Under the pieces are notes generated by a model. It had not been told where the DNA came from. It made no database searches and was given only the letters and a program-made list of their open reading frames with translations. From positions 1 through 64,000 of the forward strand of contig JAPZLL010000027.1 in assembly GCA_036250225.1 (NCBI GenBank): a DNA stretch of 64,000 bases, given 5' to 3'. Below are positions 21,407-33,122 of the stretch, in pieces (the first letter of the stretch is position 1; each line of letters begins with the position of its first letter). The DNA is from Cercophora sp. LCS_1. Taxonomy: Eukaryota; Ascomycota; Sordariomycetes; Sordariales; Lasiosphaeriaceae. A program made the position numbers and the translations under genes.

Positions 21407-23041
21407 ATGAAGGTCAAGCGAAGAAACATCTGTCAGACATGTCGAACAAAAAAGATGAGCGTATGTGGCCAGCTCCCTCGGGCGTGTGATGGGGTGCCGA
21501 GACTTATAAGTGCTTGGGTAGTGTGATGGGAAGCAGCCGAGTTGCACCCAGTGCAGCTTTCGGGGCCTAACCTGTCCGGGCTACACACCCCCGTGGACTT
21601 TCGTCTCGCAGGACCCCCGAACCGGCCGAACCGCCCGTGACAAGCCCCTCGAACCGACAAGCCAACCCCAACGAGCCGAAGGCTTGATGCTCCTCCGTTT
21701 CCCCTCACGCCCACAGCAGCTAGCCCTCGGCGATGCGGCCCAAGCAACAGCCGTTTACCAAACGTTAACTCCGCCGCTAGACGACTTGATCAGGTTCATC
21801 GTCCGGAGCTACGTCCCAGAGACTAACCATCGTCGCATCTCACTACCTCAGGAAGTAGAGCCCCGAGTCTGTGGTGCTTGGGTTGAAGTTCTGCCTGAGC
21901 TCTCGGCCACTGGGAGGAATGTCGCCCTTTCGTCGGCCATCAAGGCCTTCGCAGGGACCCTGATGAGCGGTGTACTAAACAAACACATGACGATGGAAGA
22001 CGCGCGACAGAATTATACCCATGCTTTGAGGTGTCTCCGCGATGAGCTTCGGGTTGCTTCGCCATCGTCGTCCCTCGCAAGTGAAACAGCGGCAGCAATC
22101 ATGTGCTTGCTCTTGGCTGAGTTGTTCATGCCCACAACCCTAGAGAGTTGGACCGCCCATCTTGCGGGTTTCGCCCAGTCGATGCGAACGGCAGGTCCGG
22201 CGTTCTACAGGTGCGGCACCCCTCACAGGCTGTTTGTCGGGGCACGGCCGATTCTGGTAGGATAGCGACGCCCTCCTCTCTGCCAATGTGTAACCAGAGC
22301 TAACCGCTGCAGCTGTAGACTGTCCTGGGCTTCATTGTGCGTAAGGCGTCCTTCTTGGAAGCCGCCGAATGGAAGCACATCCCGTTCAGCATGACGCCAC
22401 CCTCACCGCTGCAAGAGCTGATGGGTGAAGCCATAACGATACCCAGGCTCTTGGAGAACCTGGACAAAGCAGCAGGGTCGCCTAGGGAGGTTGCAGTCCT
22501 GGTCGCCACAGACACCCTGCGTGAAATCATCGCCGTTTTCGATTCCCTCGACCGCTGGCAACAAACCTTCCACTCTCGGTGGCTGAAAGCACCCCTGTTT
22601 GGGAGCATCACATTGAGCGAGGAGGTTGCTGGAAGGGACTGGCCTAATTTCTGGTTCCCTGGCATAACGGACGCCAACGTAGCGACGCATTACTGGGCCT
22701 TCCGCGTTGTGTGTCTCGCAACTGTCCGGCAGATTTCGATCTTGCATCCCGAGATACCCTTTGACCACGAGGACCTAGCATGGCGCCTCCCCGAGGGAAA
22801 CTCGTTTTTGGAAATGAAGCAACTCTCGACCTGGATTGTCCAGAGCATGGATTACCTGATGCAAGAGGAGATGAAACTGTTCGGGCCGTCGTCTGTTTTA
22901 CTCCCGTTGCGCGTCGCATACGACGTCTTTTTGGCCGGTGGCTTCCATACCGAAAAGGAGCTTGGCTGGTGCAGGGAGTTCCTAACTGGGACGATCGCGA
23001 GCGGCTACCGTTTCGTGCCGTTGTTTTTTGATCCGTGGTGA
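21407..23041 (+). CDS. Zn2Cys6 fungal transcription factor, C6-type
   Basis: Three exons: 21407-21460, 21522-22256 and 22319-23041; introns 61 and 62 nt; 503 residues. The first intron splits the zinc cluster just before C19, a common arrangement in this family. The rebuilt cluster has C9, C12, C19, C26, C29 and C36, followed by PGYTPPWTFVSQ, the usual linker of regulators with a fungal-specific C-terminal domain (PF11951). The second junction restores RPILTVLGFIVRK and is preceded by a GCTAAC branch. The C-terminus ends YRFVPLFFDPW. It should be a nuclear DNA-binding regulator. It lies divergent from the MBL-fold gene and closes the phenol-oxidation block on the right. Confidence 0.88.
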
Positions 23042-23546
23042 GAGCCGCTGGCCATTTTGGCAGCCATTTGGTCTGCTGTTTTCTGGATCATATACCGACA
23101 TCAAAGACAAGACTATTCGCGTTTTATGGTTGCAAAAAGGTGGTTTAACTTGGCCCTCGAGGATCGAATTTCGCTCTTCAATTGAACGTTGCAATATTGT
23201 TCGGGAGTGAGTGTTGTTTGGTTGTGGACAATTGAACTGTCAGGTTTCCAAGTGCTGATGGCGCTCCATGCCGGCCCGGCAAGATCTTGGCAGCTGTGTT
23301 GCACCGCGCCAAGGAAACTGGGGAGGCGGTCCCACACAAGGCAGCAGGAGCTTGAGGTAAGCTCGCCGAGCCGCGCGTGGCTTCCATCAACCAGTTCGCA
23401 ATCCAGACCTGCATCAACCCGACGACTATCAACATCGCCGCCCGAGACCCCTACCACGAACACGAACCAGTCTTGCGGATCGAGTAGCGTCTGCGATACG
23501 ATATCTTCAATTTTCCCACCCTTCCTGACCGTTCCGATTTCTCGCA
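23042..23546. other. Spacer / promoter of RPT4
   Basis: 505 bp upstream of the proteasome ATPase gene, pyrimidine-rich in the last 60 bases. No gene supported and no clear proteasome-associated element found by eye. Confidence 0.5.
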
Positions 23547-24893
23547 ATGTCGTCGGATAAAGAGCGTCAGGAGGCTCTCGCCAAGTTCAAGGCGAAGCTG
23601 ATCGAGTCGCGCGAGTGGGAGTCGAAGCTCAAGAATCTGCGGCTAGAGATCAAGGATCTTCAAAAGGACTTTGACCAGACAGAGGAGAACATCAAGGCGT
23701 TGCAGAGTGTCGGACAGATTATTGGCGAGGTGCTCAAACAACTTGATGACGAGAGGTGTACGTCCTGCCGCCGTCGCATCCCCTCCAGAATAAGAGACGC
23801 TGACTGTTTGTGTAACTACAGTTATCGTCAAGGCTTCGAGTGGCCCTCGATACGTCGTCGGCTGCCGGTCCAAGGTTGACAAGGCGAAGATGAAGCAAGG
23901 AACACGCGTGGCGCTCGACATGACGACGCTTACAATCATGCGGATGTTGCCGCGCGAAGTCGATCCTTTGGTCTACAACATGTCCCTCGAGGACCCGGGG
24001 CAGGTTAGCTTTGCGGGTATCGGCGGGCTTAACGACCAGATCCGTGAGCTTCGCGAGGTCATCGAGCTCCCTCTCAAAAACCCAGAGCTGTTCCTCCGAG
24101 TAGGCATCAAGCCCCCCAAAGGAGTGTTGCTCTACGGACCGCCCGGCACAGGCAAGACCCTTCTCGCCCGAGCTGTTGCGAGCAGCCTGGAGACGAACTT
24201 TCTGAAGGGTGAGTGGACCCCGTATTTGCGCTTGGATTGCGCCAGCTGACCGCCGTTTAGTTGTTTCGTCGGCTATTGTCGACAAATATATCGGAGAGTC
24301 GGCCAGACTTATTCGCGAGATGTTCGGATACGCCAAAGAGCATGAGCCCTGCATCATCTTCATGGACGAGATCGACGCCATCGGTGGACGCCGTTTTAGT
24401 GAAGGCACGAGCGCGGACCGTGAAATCCAGCGTACACTGATGGAGCTGCTCAACCAGCTGGACGGTTTCGACTACCTGGGCAAGACCAAGATCATCATGG
24501 CGACAAATCGTCCTGATACACTGGACCCGGCCCTGCTGCGTGCGGGTCGCTTGGACCGCAAGATCGAGATTCCCCTGCCTAATGAGGTTGGCCGGCTCGA
24601 GATTCTCAAGATTCATGCGTCCAGCGTGGTAACAGAGGGAGATATTGACTTTGAGAGCGTGGTCAAGATGAGCGATGGCCTGAACGGTGCAGATCTTCGG
24701 AATGTGGTGACGGAGGCGTAAGTCACACTCTAAACAACCCATGGGATACGTGTCTTGTTAACAAGTTTATAGGGGTCTGTTTGCGATCAAGGACTACCGG
24801 GATGCCGTCAACCAAGATGACTTCAACAAGGCCGTGCGGAAGCTTGCTGAGGCGAAGAAGTTGGAGGGCAAGTTAGAGTACCAGAAGCTCTGA
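23547..24893 (+). CDS. RPT4: 26S proteasome regulatory ATPase Rpt4 (PSMC6)
   Basis: Four exons: 23547-23757, 23822-24208, 24261-24717 and 24773-24893; introns 64, 52 and 55 nt; 391 residues. It is one of six AAA ATPases in the 19S base that unfold and thread substrates. Domains: N-terminal coiled coil (about 10-72), OB region with YVVGCRSKVD, then the AAA module with Walker A GPPGTGKT (176-183), Walker B IIFMDEID (231-238) and the second region of homology TNRPDTLDPALLRAGRLDR (281-299) with its arginine fingers. The C-terminus is EYQKL, without an HbYX tail, which fits Rpt4 and not Rpt2, Rpt3 or Rpt5. Every junction restores highly conserved sequence. Confidence 0.96.
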
Positions 24894-27181
24894 GCTAATC
24901 TGAGTTCGGGGAGCTAGCAAGCGGTGTTCATGGACAGCGAGTAGAAAAAGGACCACTTTCGGCCTAACAGAGTGACACTTGGCTGTAATATTGTAACAAT
25001 ACGAAGAGCCCCATAGAGCAGCGGCAGATGAGCCATATTCACCAAGCAGGTATGCATATGCGTGGGGGACGTGAATCCTCCGTGTGGGGTCCGAGGGAAC
25101 GCAACGGCACTGGCACTCGGAGCCCGAGGTATCGGCGGCTGTTGGACACCCCGGCAGCCGTCCGGGTCTGAGTCTGGGGAACGACTAGCTGCGGCTGCAG
25201 TTTGCGTAAAGCGCGCCCGGTAAGGCTGGTTTGCCTTGTTTCGCCCAGCTGCAGCCGAGTTTTATCTGACCCTGCAGCGTGGTGTTGGATCATGGATCTC
25301 ACTGCGACAAGACGGCGATAAGTGCTGACATGGAGGGTGCGGGATGCAGCAGGATTCGCCAGGAGTTCGCTCGCATTGCATTGGCAGCATTGGTTGGCTC
25401 ATCTGGACGGATGTCATCAATGCTCGTTTCCTGATGATTGCTTGTGCTTGTTCAGCGCGGCCGAAAAATGCACACTTGATTGTCCTGGGCTCCCTCCCGG
25501 CCCCTGGAAGCCGACTTCGTGTCGGGCAGTCGGCCGTGTTGGGAGGCGATTAAATTGGCTAAGAATAGAAGTCTCTCCATCCCGAACAACACGGGCGGGC
25601 TCCGGGCCAGTTGTCGGCGCCGGCGATAGGATCACCCTGTCGACCACCATGTCGTTCTGGGGGTACAGCCACGCAGAGCGGAGACAATGGCCGCGCCACT
25701 GGGGCGATCACTGGCGTCAAAGGGTTGCATTCCATTGTCCAGCTCTCTTCTTGTTTCGAACTAGCGGTTCCTGGCATGGCGGGGCCGCTATGTATCGCTT
25801 GGGAGACCGAGGGGTATGGACGTCATGGCTGTAGCTAGTGGGCGAGCCAGACGAACGGGAGGATTGTGAATTCGAGATCGCGGTATCAACAAGGACAGGC
25901 GGGAATGCAGCTAGAAAATAGCCTAGGCTCGATGGAGAGCGACACAAAGGCGACGACGACGTTTGCCCATCCAGGGTGGAAGAGTCAGTTCCACAATCAC
26001 GAGGCGGCTCTCTCCTCGCGGGCGAGTCCCTGACAGCCCGGCCCTGGCCCCGCTGTGGACACATACGATACGCGCAAGTCCGGATACCCTTTGGTCTCTG
26101 GACAATTGGTCCTGGGCATGGCGGTGAGAGACACAACCAACGGACCGAGGGCAGCAAGAAGTAGTTCCATTGTCTCCTGGCCATCATGGCTACCCTTCCT
26201 GTCCAGAAACGGGAAGCAGCAGTCGGGGAATGCAACAGAGCTGCCAATGGGAAGCTTGGAAGGCCTCATGGGGAGCTTTGAAACATCCGAACGGCAGAAA
26301 GCTGCATGCTGCTAACGGACGCCATCACTCTTTGACAAGGCAGACAGACCGCTAATGGGGGGTGACGAATATTATCTGACTCTGGAAGCTGAACTATTTG
26401 ATTGCTGGTTGTAACCGGGGGGGAAATGATGGGGGCTGACGGTAACTGGGCAAGACGAGGCCGCAAGCCTCACCAGCCCAAGAATAGTCTCTTAACCTCA
26501 GATATGGTAGGAGAGGCACATTCAAGGGCAATCAAGGCACCAGAATGCACTAGTCCCCTGACCAGCAGGGAGACATCACGACATCAGACTGGGATGAGAA
26601 AGGTGGGTGGAGGGCAAGTCTGACCGAAACAACGCAATCCTTGGACCCCTGTTCCAGACTTGCCGCATCGAAACGAGGTACGCAGCCAGAGACATGGCGG
26701 CTCTCCAGGGCAACAAAGACAACAAGGAAGGCTGTCGATCTGTGAGGCAAATGCAAAGTGAAAACCTGGAATATTGGGCCATGAGCCGTGTGCGTGCTGC
26801 GTGCGTGTATGCATGAAGCTTCCTTCCCATCCCAAAAGCGTCAGAACCTAGTGACGATTCTACCCCTCCTCACACCCAGGCCGAAGGCGACAGGGGTTAA
26901 GTTTGGCGCCCGGCCGACTCCACAGCTTACCTGCGACCTGCAGCATTCTTGACCAGGGCAACCCACTGCGCCCACCGGAGACGCCAGCCATAAAGATCAT
27001 TGCTCCCCAGCAACACGACAAGTTCTGAATCATCCTGCAAACTCCCCAACATCTGGCAAACTTTCGTCTGCGACTCCTTCCCACCTTTTGGGGCTTGTCA
27101 CGTTTGCCCTTCCCTTGACAATTCCCGATTCCCAACGAAGCTTATTTCCAAGAGCAGTCCCCCGCTGGTTGGTCCGTCAAC
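24894..27181. other. 2.3-kb spacer upstream of the GFA1 gene
   Basis: Long region without a supported gene. Frames up to 176 codons occur near 25320-26250 on both strands but start without good ATGs, match nothing and lack consistent splice partners. The last 200 bases are pyrimidine-rich and lead to the ATG at 27182. It may be a long promoter and 5'UTR for a key cell-wall gene. Confidence 0.4.
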
Positions 27182-29865
27182 ATGTGGTACGAAACACAGC
27201 TCCCCCTCCAAAGCCCAAACCACCCCGCCTTCGCTTTCGCTCCTTGCTTGCGCTGCCCACCATTTCGTGTGTTTCCATGCGCTGCGCCGGCGACTCGAGC
27301 TGGGTAAACAGCGCCCTTTGCTGGCAATGCCCTCGGAAACATCAGATGGGCCTGAACTGCGACAAGGCGAAACGAATGGCGGCACACCGCATTCTGCACA
27401 CCGACCTCGGGGGCGTCTTCCGCTGACATCAATGGCTTTCTCATAGTGGCATTTTCGGTTACGTCAACTACCTGGTGGAAAAGGACCGCAAGTTTATTAT
27501 TGACACACTCATTAATGGTACGTTGCCCACTGCAAGCTGAGCCTTCTTTTCCCGGCACCTTCAACCGCACCCTCCGTGGGGCTGCCGATACGAGGATGAC
27601 GGAGGCGCTATAATCTACACACGTCCGGACTCCGCTCCCGCAGAAACATTGCTAACGCTTGCCTCCCCGGCACTTGCAGGCTTGTCCCGTCTCGAGTACC
27701 GCGGGTACGACTCGGCCGGTCTTGCCGTCGATGGCGACAAGAAGAACGAGGTGTTTGCTTTCAAGGAGGTCGGTAAGGTGGCCAAGCTCAAGGAGCTGGT
27801 CGACGAGAGCAAGCTTGATCTGAGCAAGACTTTTGACTCGCACTGCGGCATTGCGCACACCCGCTGGGCCACCCACGGTCCCCCGTCGCGTCTCAACTGC
27901 CACCCCCACCGGTACGTCTAAGGCGACCTTGGGAAAGCCACGATCGCCAGCTGCGTGTCGTGAAGGCCCCGCAAGTGCTGACATTATAATCCGGTAGATC
28001 TGACCCCAACTGGGAGTTCGCCATCGTGCACAATGGCATCATCACCAACTACAAGGAGCTTAAGACGTTGCTGGAGAGCAAGGGCTTCCGCTTCGAGACA
28101 GAGACCGATACCGAGTGCATTGCCAAGCTGGCAAAGTACCTCTACGACCAGCACCCCAATGTGGGCTTCACCGATCTGGCCAAGGCCGTCATCAACGAGC
28201 TCGAGGGTGCTTATGGTCTCTTGATCAAGAGCGTGCACTACCCCCACGAGGTTATCGCTGCGCGCAAGGGTTCCCCGCTCGTTATTGGTGTCAAGACCCA
28301 GAAGCGCATGAAGGTGGATTTTGTCGATGTTGAGTACTCGGACGAGAACAGCCCGCTCCCCGCCGAGACAGCGTCTCAGAATGTTGCCCTCAAGAAGTCG
28401 GCTGCCACCGCCGGCAGCAACTTCCTGTCCCCCAACCTCCTCCTCGGCGCGGCCGACAAGTCCCTCCTGCACCGATCCCAGTCTCGCGCCTTCATGACAG
28501 ACGATGGCATGCCGATGCCGACCGAGTTCTTCCTTTCTTCCGACCCGTCAGCCATTGTTGAGCACACCAAGAAGGTCATGTACCTCGAGGATGACGATAT
28601 TGCTCACATTCACGAGGGTTCTCTCAACATCCACCGCCTTAAGAAGGCCGATGGAAGCAGCAACGTGCGCACCATCCAGACCCTGGAGCTCGAGCTCCAG
28701 GAGATCATGAAGGGCAAATTCGACCACTTCATGCAGAAGGAAATTTTCGAGCAGCCCGAGTCCGTTGTCAACACTATGCGTGGCCGTCTTGACATCGGCA
28801 GCAAGACCGTCACCCTTGGTGGTCTCCGAAGCTACATCAGCACCATCCGCCGGTGCCGACGCATCATCTTCATTGCTTGCGGCACTTCCTACCACAGCTG
28901 CATGGCAGTTCGTGGTGTCTTTGAGGAGCTTGCCGAGATCCCTATTGCCGTGGAGCTGGCGTCAGACTTCCTCGACCGCCAAGCACCCGTGTTCCGTGAT
29001 GACACTTGCGTCTTTGTCTCACAGTCTGGCGAGACGGCGGACTCGCTGTTGGCTCTCAGGTACTGCCTGGAGCGTGGCGCCTTGACCGTCGGTATTGTCA
29101 ACGTGGTCGGCTCGTCCATCTCGCTCCTTACCCACTGCGGTGTCCACGTCAACGCTGGCCCTGAGATTGGTGTAGCATCTACCAAGGCCTATACCTCGCA
29201 GTTCATTGCTATGGTCATGTTTGCGCTCTCTTTGAGCGAGGACCGCGCCTCGAAGCAGCAGCGTCGCGAGGAGATCATGGACGGCCTGAGCAAGATCAGC
29301 GGCCAGATCAAGTCTGTCCTCGAGCAGGACCAGATGATCAAGAAATTGTGCGAGGAGAAGTTCAGGAACCAAAAGAGTTTGCTTCTGCTTGGCCGTGGCA
29401 GCCAGTACAGCACCGCCCTCGAGGGTGCTCTCAAGATCAAGGAAATTAGTTATTTGCATTGTGAGGCTGTCATGAGTGGAGAGCTCAAGCACGGTGTCCT
29501 CGCTCTCGTCGACGAGAACCTGCCCATCATCATGATCCTGACCCGGGACGATCTCTTCAAGAAGAGCTTGAACGCCTACCAACAAGGTATGTCTCCGTCG
29601 CCCGTCTACACTTTTTTTACTTGTTTTGCTAACCCGTTTTACAGTTATCGCTCGCGGTGGCAAGCCCATTGTTATCTGCAACGACAAGGACGAGGAGTTC
29701 AAGGCCAGCCAGGCCGAGAAGATCGAAATCCCCAAGACGGTCGATGTCTTGCAGGGTATCCTCAACGTCATTCCTCTGCAGCTGATCGCCTACTGGCTGG
29801 CCGTTATGGAGGGCCTGAACGTTGACTTTCCACGCAACCTCGCCAAGTCGGTGACGGTTGAGTGA
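27182..29865 (+). CDS. GFA1: Glutamine-fructose-6-phosphate aminotransferase (Gfa1)
   Basis: Five exons: 27182-27186, 27447-27517, 27680-27911, 27998-29586 and 29645-29865; introns 260, 162, 86 and 58 nt; 705 residues. The enzyme makes glucosamine-6-phosphate from fructose-6-phosphate and glutamine, the committed step to UDP-GlcNAc and chitin, in the cytosol. The first coding exon is only ATGTG; its GTACGA donor and the TCATAG acceptor rebuild MCGIFGYVN, so the codon of the catalytic Cys2 is split by an intron. The glutaminase half shows RGYDSAG, AHTRWATHG and HNGIITN, and a Ser-rich insert follows (about 205-260). Two SIS domains carry GTSYHS, SQSGETADS, and later LLGRGSQYSTALEGALK. The C-terminus NLAKSVTVE matches the family. 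All junctions lie in conserved sequence. Confidence 0.96.
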
Positions 29866-30324
29866 GCGGCTTGGGATGGAATGAACATGCAATAGAGGAT
29901 ACCCAACGGGGACGACGAACGAGGTAGTATTTCGACAACGATTTGGCTTGGTTTGGCATGTCGATCTTGTACTAGTATTTTTGTCTACCGCCGGCCGGGC
30001 GTTTTGATGCGGACAAAAAATGACGGGAATGGCATGGCGAAATGGATTGCGCACATTTGATCGGGGAGCCTGATCACGATCTGGAAGTAACGTCTAGATA
30101 GGCACAGCGTAACATTACGAGCGAAAATGACATTCGATGGAACATTGACACGGAACGGGCCACTGCTGTATCGTGATATAATGACTGGTCGTTCATAGTC
30201 TTACACACTGAGAAGCGGGTTGCTCCCGAGTGACTGATTCTTCCACCTCAGAACTCTAAAACCGGTGCTGGCTTAGAGGCTTTACGGTGATTCCCCAACT
30301 ATCAAAATCTAACCAACACGCTCC
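29866..30324. other. Convergent spacer, GFA1 / PRE4
   Basis: 459 bp between convergent genes, containing only 3' ends. Nothing else supported. Confidence 0.55.
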
Positions 30325-31297
30325 TCAGACAGTCTGCGTGCCGTACCCACGGATCCGCTCCGCAAACGCCCAGCTCTGCCTCTCCAGCTGTTCGTCCTCC
30401 TTGAGCTCAATACCATCCTTAGTCACCACCGCAATGCTGTACCTGTCCAAACTGCGCGCATCGCGGTAGAACAGAACCTTCATGCACTCCTTGACCACCT
30501 CGACAGCCTGCTCCCGCGTCAGCTTGGCGGCGTCCTCCTCGGTCGCCGCGTGCCGCCGCATGATAGGCTGGGCGAGCATGGCGCCAAACCCAGTCGCCAG
30601 GCTGGGCGCGGTGAAGGCCGTGCCGCGGAGATCAACGCTCGACAGGAAGGGTTTAGAGTCCGAGTCGAGACCAGCGATCAGGATCTGGTTCCACAGCGGG
30701 TCGAAGTCGTTGCGGCGGCGGTACATGAGCTTCTGCAGGTACTTGTGCAGGTTGGCCGCGTTGAGGGCGCCGGCGCCGGGGGCTTTACCGTCGGTTGGTT
30801 CCTCGTCGTGTTCGTAGGCTTCGTCGATGGCCAGCTCGTTGAGGTGTCGGTCAAGGTATTGCATGTCCGAGACGTCGCCGCCAAAGCCGACGACTGAGGT
30901 GTTGAGGAAGGTGCGGAGGCGCTTGACGTCGGTAAAGCGGGCTAGGGAGCCGTAGGATGCTGTTGAAAATGGAGGCGTCAGTTTGGATGTCGGCAGAGTA
31001 GAGAGAGAGAGAGAGAGACAGAAGAAAAGGGCTAACCAAGGTTGTCGGCGGCGATGACGACGCCGTCTTTGAACTTGAGGCCTACGACTGAGGTGCCCGT
31101 CACGACGGGGGATTGTGTGGCTGTCTTGGGACCGCTGTGGTGGAGGTAGGAGTGGTCATAGGCGCCGTAGACATCGTCTCTGGGCTGCAAAGGGTCATTG
31201 GTATGTTAGCGACTTGTTCTTCCGTGATGGTGGTGAGCCAGGCTGCGACTGGATGGGGTGGACATACACGGCCCCAGGCTTGCGGTCGGTGATCCAT
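30325..31297 (-). CDS. PRE4: 20S proteasome subunit beta7 (Pre4/PSMB4)
   Basis: Three exons: 31268-31297, 31037-31184 and 30325-30959; introns 83 and 77 nt; 270 residues. It is a structural, non-catalytic beta subunit of the 20S core ring. After a short propeptide (MDHRPQAWGRP...) the beta fold begins with PVVTGTSVVGLKFKDGVVIA and continues ASYGSLARFTDVKRL and VGFGGDVSDMQYLDRHL. An acidic insert (YEHDEEPTDGKAPGAG) and the LYRR-type KLMYRRRNDFDPLWNQ segment are typical of beta7. The C-terminal extension (RSWAF-like, ending GYGTQTV) clamps the neighbouring ring in yeast. A (GA)n run near 31001-31018 lies inside intron 2. The gene is divergent from the HCNGP-like gene with 403 bp between starts. 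Confidence 0.95.
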
Positions 31298-31700
31298 GGC
31301 TGGCGGGGTGGCTGTGACGGAGAACTGGGGAGTAACAGAGAATTATTCGGATTCTGTCACGTCGGTGTCGCTCGAGAAGGTCGGTCTTGGGTCGCCGGCG
31401 TGGTTGTTCCGGATGGATCGTTGCGAGTCGGTGGATTGCGCTGGAGCTTGAAGCTGGGTGATGTTGGAGCTCTTCCCTGCAGCTTCGCGTTCGCAGTGCT
31501 GCCTTCCCGGCTGGGCTGACGGCTGATAACGGCTGCCTGAGGCGCCAATCTCAGCTGGGTGGAGCCAGGTCCAGCCAACCTCACCAAGCGAGGCTCGCAC
31601 GTGACACCCTGTCACTCACCCATCATCGAATCACCAAAACACATCAGTCAAAAACTGCGACAAACCGAGCCCGATTTGTGCATAATACCGAGAGTCCAAG
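31298..31700. promoter_or_regulatory. Divergent promoter, PRE4 / HCNGP-like gene
   Basis: 403-bp intergenic region between start codons at 31297 (minus) and 31701 (plus). It must contain both promoters. No TATA box is obvious, as is usual for housekeeping pairs. Confidence 0.5.
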
Positions 31701-32612
31701 ATGGCTGGACTCGTAGCCTACGATAGCAGTGACGAGGACGAGGACGTCCAAGCCCAGGAAGAAACCAGGGCAAGTTCTCACCACGCATCTCACATTTCAT
31801 TGATGAACATGACGCTGATGTCTCACCAGCCTCAACCAAAATCACAGCCCTCCACAGCACCACACCCAAAACAAACTTCCTGTAAGCTCTCACCCTCACT
31901 ACTTCCATCAACACTAACAAAAAAACCAGCATCAAAACCTCCAACCGCACCCACACCACAACTACCACCACCACCACCACCACCACCACCCACAGTCCCA
32001 GACTCAGCGCCAGAACAAAAACCAATCCAAGGCCCCCTCCTCGGCCCTGCAGCGCCCCCTCCCACAATCACAGAAGAAATTGACCTCTCCTTCCTCTCCC
32101 AAGACCCCTCCGACCCTCCCCGATCACCCTACACAGCAGCCCGCACCCTCTCCCGGGACCTCACCCTCCCCGCTGTTCCCAACATGGACATCCCACCCTC
32201 ACCTCCATTGAACGCCACAGCAGCCGAAAACATCACGGCACTCAACGCCAAATTCGACACCTTTCTCAAACTCAAACGCCGCGCCAATGACCCAGCACAC
32301 TTCAACGCCCGCCTAGCAGCGTCCGACGCGCTGTGCAACCCCTCGCTGATGGATAAACTGCTCGGATTCGTGGGCATGGAAACCGAGTTTGAGGAAGGGG
32401 ATGCGGCGGCGACGGGACAGTATGGTACTACGCTGCCGACTGAGCTATGGGACCCTAGCGGGTTTCCGGAATGGGCGTACAAGGGAGCGCTGAGACGATC
32501 GCAGGAGAGAGAGAATAAGGAGAGGGAGAGGAAACGAGGGGAGAGGGTGGATTTTGTGAGTGCGGGAGAGGTACCTGTTAGGGAGGGGAGGAGGACAATG
32601 TTTGATACTTGA
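31701..32612 (+). CDS. HCNGP/SAP30-binding-protein-like nuclear factor
   Basis: Open without interruption for 303 residues. The N-terminus MAGLVAYDSSDEDED and the C-terminal half are typical of the HCNGP family (SAP30BP in animals, a transcription and splicing co-factor): NITALNAKFDTFLKLKRR, FNARLAASDALCNPSLMDKL and the signature QYGTTLPTELWDPSGFPEW. Between them lies a Pro-rich linker with a P9 run. Two intron-like segments lie inside the open frame and both are multiples of three: 31770-31829 (60 nt, GC donor GCAAGT, CGCTGATG branch, CCAG) and 31882-31929 (48 nt, GTAAGC donor, CACTAAC branch, CCAG). They encode low-complexity residues absent from the family core, so they are probably spliced, giving about 267 residues. 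Both forms keep the frame. Confidence 0.85.
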   Translation: MAGLVAYDSSDEDEDVQAQEETRASSHHASHISLMNMTLMSHQPQPKSQPSTAPHPKQTSCKLSPSLLPSTLTKKPASKPPTAPTPQLPPPPPPPPPTVPDSAPEQKPIQGPLLGPAAPPPTITEEIDLSFLSQDPSDPPRSPYTAARTLSRDLTLPAVPNMDIPPSPPLNATAAENITALNAKFDTFLKLKRRANDPAHFNARLAASDALCNPSLMDKLLGFVGMETEFEEGDAAATGQYGTTLPTELWDPSGFPEWAYKGALRRSQERENKERERKRGERVDFVSAGEVPVREGRRTMFDT

Positions 32613-33122
32613 TGGTTGGTGGTTATTATGTGGCAAGGACGTGCTGCAACAGTGTGCTGCACATTAGAATGATATACCCATTTACAGGAGTTTACAAATG
32701 CCAGTGTCATGGAGATGCTGTCTTGCTTTTATCCTTGGGGTTAGCTGACTGGAAGAAAGCCAAGGGAATGGAGAATATCATGCCAACAATTTCACGGAAT
32801 AAACACTTGGAATTGCAACCACATCGAGGTTGTTGTTAGATTGGGTATATAGTTTGGGGCTCCGTTTGGATCGCCCACATGTTTTGTTTTCAGGCCAAGC
32901 CTGGGGTGCATGGCACCCACCCGCCATCCCGCTTTGCCAATGCTGACCCCTACCAGAAGAGCGAACCTTCAACGACACTCCATAATTAAAAACCGCCATA
33001 AAATCTTCATACATTGGTATCATCGCCGTCGCGCCAAAGCCATCCTTCCAAGTATCAACACAGAGTGCTAATACATGCAACCCAGCCAGTGAAATAGAAA
33101 TGTCCGACTCTCAATGTGTGAA
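32613..33122. other. Convergent spacer, HCNGP-like / DUF3712 genes
   Basis: 510 bp between convergent 3' ends. No gene or RNA supported. Confidence 0.55.

Noticed and set aside
25717..26247. 176-codon minus-strand frame upstream of GFA1
   Set aside because: No convincing start or splice partners, Ser/Pro/Arg-rich random-like composition.
27984..28472. 162-codon minus-strand frame
   Set aside because: Antisense to the glutaminase domain of GFA1.
29019..29771. 250-codon minus-strand frame
   Set aside because: It mirrors the conserved SIS domains of GFA1 on the plus strand and has no independent evidence.
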